Assembly: GCA_028826165.1 (NCBI GenBank)
Contig: JAPDFW010000109.1
Coordinates: 62,001-126,000 of the forward strand
DNA: 64,000 nt
Direction: 5' to 3'
Source: Anaeramoeba ignava
Lineage: Eukaryota > Metamonada > Anaeramoebidae
Shown here: positions 60,801 to 64,000 of the stretch, in pieces
Layout of the letters: each line of letters opens with the position of its first letter
How positions within the stretch are numbered: the stretch's first letter is position 1
The notes under the pieces: generated by a model
Told to the model about the DNA's origin: nothing
Seen by the model: only the letters and a program-made list of their open reading frames with translations
Database searches by the model: none
Position numbers and translations under genes: made by a program

Positions 60801-62924
60801 ATATCAGGACAAATTGAAGATAGTTGTTGAACAAAAGTATTTTCTTGAGATTCCCAAAAGGAATCATTAAAATTAGGTTTTCCTAAAGTTAAAATATGAT
60901 CCGAAGTTAGAAGAACTTTAACACTATCCATTTCAATTTTTGGAAGACCAAAATACGGCAATTCGTTTTGATTTGTAGTTTTGGAAAAAGATTGATAAGC
61001 CAATGTAAAATCCTTTAAATAACTTGTTTGTTTTTCTGATGAAAAGGATAAATTGGGAAGAATTTTTTTAAAACATTCAATTGATTGTTCATAATCATTG
61101 ATATAAAAAGAATTCAAAGCAATCCAATAATTTGTGTTAATATCAATATTTTTCCAATTTAATTCATTAAGAGATGAAACAATCAATCCAAAGCATCGAA
61201 TTAAATTATGGCGATGCTCAGCTTCTTTAAATTTATTTCCAGCAAGCATTAAATAGAAATTAAATTTGCGAAAATATAAAGGGCTTGAAAGAAGAAAACA
61301 AAAAGCAGATTGTTCTAAACAAAGAGCAGATGTTAAATTTGAATCATTTGAACTTGCTTTAATATAAACATTTGCTGCACGCAAAGATTTCTTCTTGAAA
61401 TATCTTAAATAAGCCGCATAAATCCAATGTAATCTTGTTAAAAAATCCGATTTCAATTTTGGATTGAATATAACTTCTTTTGGATAAATCATAAAATTGA
61501 GTAACATCTCTTGATTTTAAAATCATTCCGCATAACATGATCATTTCTTGACAATATCCAAGATGTTTCCACATGTTTGAGCTTTTGAATTCTTCAGATG
61601 CGTATTTGTAATTGGAAAATGATTTATCATAATATCGAAGGAAAAAAAGATAATCAGCTAAATTTCTCATTTTAAATTCTAATGATCCTTGTGATAAATT
61701 TTGAGTATTTTGAGAATCATTTTTTTTACTTCCAAAAAAGCTTTTAAATCTAAAAAGATATAAAAACATATTTTAATTTTTAATTTTAAATTTGAATTTT
61801 GAATTTAATTTTAATTTATTTTGAATTTAATTTTAAATTTTTATTTTGAATTTAAATTTAATTTATTTTGAATTTATTTTGAATTTTATTTTGAATTTAA
61901 TTTTAAATTTTTATTTTGAATTTTGAATTTGAATTTATTTTGAATTTAAATTTAAATTAATTTTTGAATTTTGAATTTAATTTAAATTTTAATTTAGATT
62001 TTGAATTTGAATTCATACACATTTTTAAATCCTTTTTTGGAACTTGAAACAACTTCAGATTGAATAATAATTTTCTTATAAATGTGATTAACAAGAATAT
62101 TTGTCACAAATGAATTAATAAATTCGGAAATATTTTGGATGTTTTTGTTGTTAAAAAAGCACCAAAATTTTGAGGGAATGTTTTTGTTGGATTATAAGAA
62201 AGAAAATTATTAATAAATTGATCGAAATTTCTTTTTTTTCTTGTTGGTTTTTTCTTAGAATTAATTTTTAAAAAGTAACAAGAATTAGGACCAAAAGTAT
62301 GTTTCATTAACTGGAATATTTGTTTTGCTCTTTTTGTTTCATTCAAATTTAATAAATAATTTTGAATTTTATTTTGAATTTAATTTGAATTTATTTTGAA
62401 TTTATTTTGAATTTAATTTTAAATTTAATTTTGAATTTAAAATTAAATTTATTTTTAATTTATTTTTAATTTATTTTGAATTTAATTTTAATTTATTTTG
62501 AATTTATTTTGAATTGAATTTATTTTGAATTCATTTTGAATTTAAATATTTTGAATTTGAATTTATTTTGAATTTATTTTGAATTTATTTTAAATTTAAA
62601 TTTATTTTGAATTAAATCTAAATTTTAAATTGAATTTATTGCAAATGTACTTTGCATCAGGAGTTGAAGAATCATGAACCAAAACATAATATCTAAGAAT
62701 ATCTAAATCCATTATATTTTCTATCATAAATCTAGGTGGATTTGAAGGGTCAAATTGTTTAGTTAAAATTCTAACAGCTTCAACTGCTGTTGAAACTTCT
62801 GAACTAACAACAGAAATACAAGCAATTGGTTGATCAATAGATCTTTGTTCAGATCCAATTAATAATTTAAAGAATTCTCTTCTGTAAATATCAAACCATG
62901 GTGTTAAATTTTGGTTTTGAGTAT
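57899..62924 (-). CDS. TRAPPC8: TRAPPC8/Trs85 homologue, 5' end beyond window
   Basis: Subunit of the TRAPPIII complex, a Rab1 exchange factor for Golgi and autophagy traffic. Exons visible on the minus strand: 62651-62924, 62021-62329 and 57899-61749; earlier exons lie past 64000. Matching motifs: LTPWFDIYRREFF, DQPIACISVVSSE, LRYYVLVHDSS, IFQLMKHTFGPNSCYFLKINS, ISEFINSFVTNIL, FRFKSFFGSKK, RNLADYLFFLRYYDKSF, RAANVYIKASSNDSNLTSAL, CLEQSAFCFL and YEPIFVQFVIENPMKTVL. The long C-terminal part carries beta-sandwich-like segments with inserted NQ, NE and KMK runs (about 58.7-59.1 kb and 60.2-60.35 kb). Two single-base breaks interrupt it, at a T6 run near 62150 (after NFGAF) and near another T6 run at about 61440 (before FLTRLHWIYAAYL). 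Confidence 0.85.
61750..62020. repeat. TTTTGAATTTA repeats in TRAPPC8 intron
   Basis: A 271-base intron of ATTTTGAATTTA and AATTTAATTTT units. In the transcribed sense these read TAAATTCAAAAT, without AG or GT. It precedes the exon starting FRFKSFFGSKK. Confidence 0.8.
62330..62650. repeat. TTTTGAATTTA repeats in TRAPPC8 intron
   Basis: A 321-base intron with the same TTTTGAATTTA unit family as the intron at 61750-62020, so these two introns of one gene share a repeat. The donor is GTACATTTGC after SSTPDAK. The acceptor is an AAAAAG just before AKQIFQLMK. Confidence 0.78.
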
Positions 62925-64000
62925 CTTTTCAAAATTATAATTAAAATTAAAATTAAAATTAAAATTTAAATTAAAATTAAAATTAAAATTAAAATTAAAA
63001 TTAAAATTAAAATTAAAATTCATTTATAAAATTAAAATTAAAATTAAAATTAAAATTTAAAATTAATTTTAAAATTAAATTTAAAAATTTAATTTTAAAA
63101 TTAAAATTAAAATTAAAATTAAAATTAAAATTAAATTTAAAATTAAAATTAAAAATTAAAATTAAAATTTTAAAATTAAAATTAAAATTAAAATTATTAA
63201 AAATTAAAATTTAAAATTAAAAATTAAAGTTAAAATTAAAATTAAAATTAAAATTAAAATTCATTTAAAATTAAAATTTTAAAATTGAATTTAATTTAAA
63301 ATTAAAATTTAAATTGAAAATTAAAATTTATTAAAATTAAAATTTAAATTTAAAATTAAAATTAAAATTAAAATTAAAATTAAATTAAAATTAAAATTAA
63401 ATTAAATTTAATTTTAAAATTTTAAAATTAAATTTATAATTTATTTTAAAATTTTAAAATTAAAAATTTATAAAATTTATTTTAAAATTAAATTTATTTT
63501 TAAATTTATTTTTAAAATTTATTTTTAAAATTAATTTTAAAAAAATTAATTTTAAAATTTATTTTTAAAATTAATATTAAATTTTAAAATTAAATTTATA
63601 ATTAAAATTAAAATTAAAATTAAAATTAAAATTAAATTAAAATTAAAATTATAATAAAATTATAATTAAAATTAAAATTAAAATTAAATATTTTAAAATA
63701 AAAATCAAAAATAAAATTTGAAATTTAAAAATTAAAATTAAAATTAAAATTAAAATTAAAATTAAAATTGAAAATTAAAAAAAATTAAAATTAAAATTAT
63801 AATTAAAATTAAAATTAAAATTAAAATTAAAATTAAAATTAAAAATTCATTTATATTAAAATTAAAATTAAAATTAAAATTAAATTCAAAATTTAAAATT
63901 AAAATTAAAATTAAAATTAAAATTAAATTAAAATTAAAATTAAAATTAAAATTAAAATTATAATTAAAATTAAAATTAAAATTAAAATTAAAATTAAAAT
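62925..64000. repeat. AAAATT hexamer array, probable TRAPPC8 intron running off the window
   Basis: More than 1 kb of AAAATT hexamers with local disorder (ATTTTAAAATTAAA palindromic stretches near 63060-63600). It begins immediately 5' of the exon that opens DTQNQNLTPWF. Because the N-terminal residues of TRAPPC8 are missing, this is most likely intron and continues beyond 64000. No gene is seen in it. Confidence 0.82.

Overview
This is eukaryotic nuclear DNA from an extremely AT-rich protist. It has GT-AG spliceosomal introns and uses the standard genetic code, since both TAA and TGA end real genes. Gene content (ankyrin-BTB and BTB-TLDc proteins, a Tim17/22/23-family protein, GAPVD1, spatacsin, TRAPPC8, VPS26, DYRK and tau-tubulin-kinase-like kinases) suggests a free-living amoeboid or flagellate protist. 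Anaeramoeba (Metamonada) is my best guess, from the BTB/TLDc/ankyrin style and very AT-rich introns. It is an inference that cannot be proven here, and a dictyostelid-like amoebozoan is an alternative.

Layout, left to right. 1-2.5 kb: an unidentified small exon and a four-exon VPS26 retromer gene (minus). 2.6-12.8 kb: a minus-strand cluster of four related intronless genes, ankyrin-BTB, two nearly identical BTB-TLDc genes, and a frame-broken ankyrin-BTB gene. 13.1-16.5 kb: an eight-exon CK1/TTBK-like kinase (minus). 16.6-18.85 kb: an intergenic array carrying a repeated AAAGTGGAATAAA motif. 18.9-19.6 kb: an atypical Rho GTPase (minus). 19.9-28.8 kb: an intronless 2950-residue spatacsin (SPG11) homologue (minus). 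28.9-32.1 kb: a RhoGEF (DH) gene with a FYVE-like finger and long KPINKDE repeats (plus). 32.3-32.8 kb: a Tim23-like gene (minus). 33.1-39.8 kb: a giant low-complexity protein with many SH3-ligand-like repeats, two ubiquitin-fold/RA-like domains, a PH domain and tandem CH domains (plus). 40.1-43.4 kb: a type I DnaJ with a CaaX box (plus). 43.7-44.8 kb: a kelch protein (minus). 44.9-47.15 kb: a second intergenic array with the same motif in reverse. 47.2-52.1 kb: a 14-exon GAPVD1/RME-6-like RasGAP-VPS9 gene (minus). 52.3-57.7 kb: a five-exon DYRK kinase (plus). 57.9-64 kb: a TRAPPC8/Trs85 homologue (minus) whose 5' end lies beyond the window.

Many genes act in endosome, lysosome and Golgi traffic or in small-GTPase and actin signalling: VPS26, spatacsin, GAPVD1, TRAPPC8, DH-FYVE, Rho, and the CH-domain scaffold. 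The most striking non-coding feature is that many introns are expanded to 0.3-2.6 kb by tandem repeats. Each intron has its own repeat, and nearly all of these repeats lack AG and GT on the transcribed strand. A second theme is single-base frame breaks in four otherwise well-conserved genes, many in A/T runs or low-complexity repeats; these may be assembly errors or real decay. Exon boundaries were placed by eye from GT/AG sites, reading phase and family alignment from memory, and may be off by a base or two.
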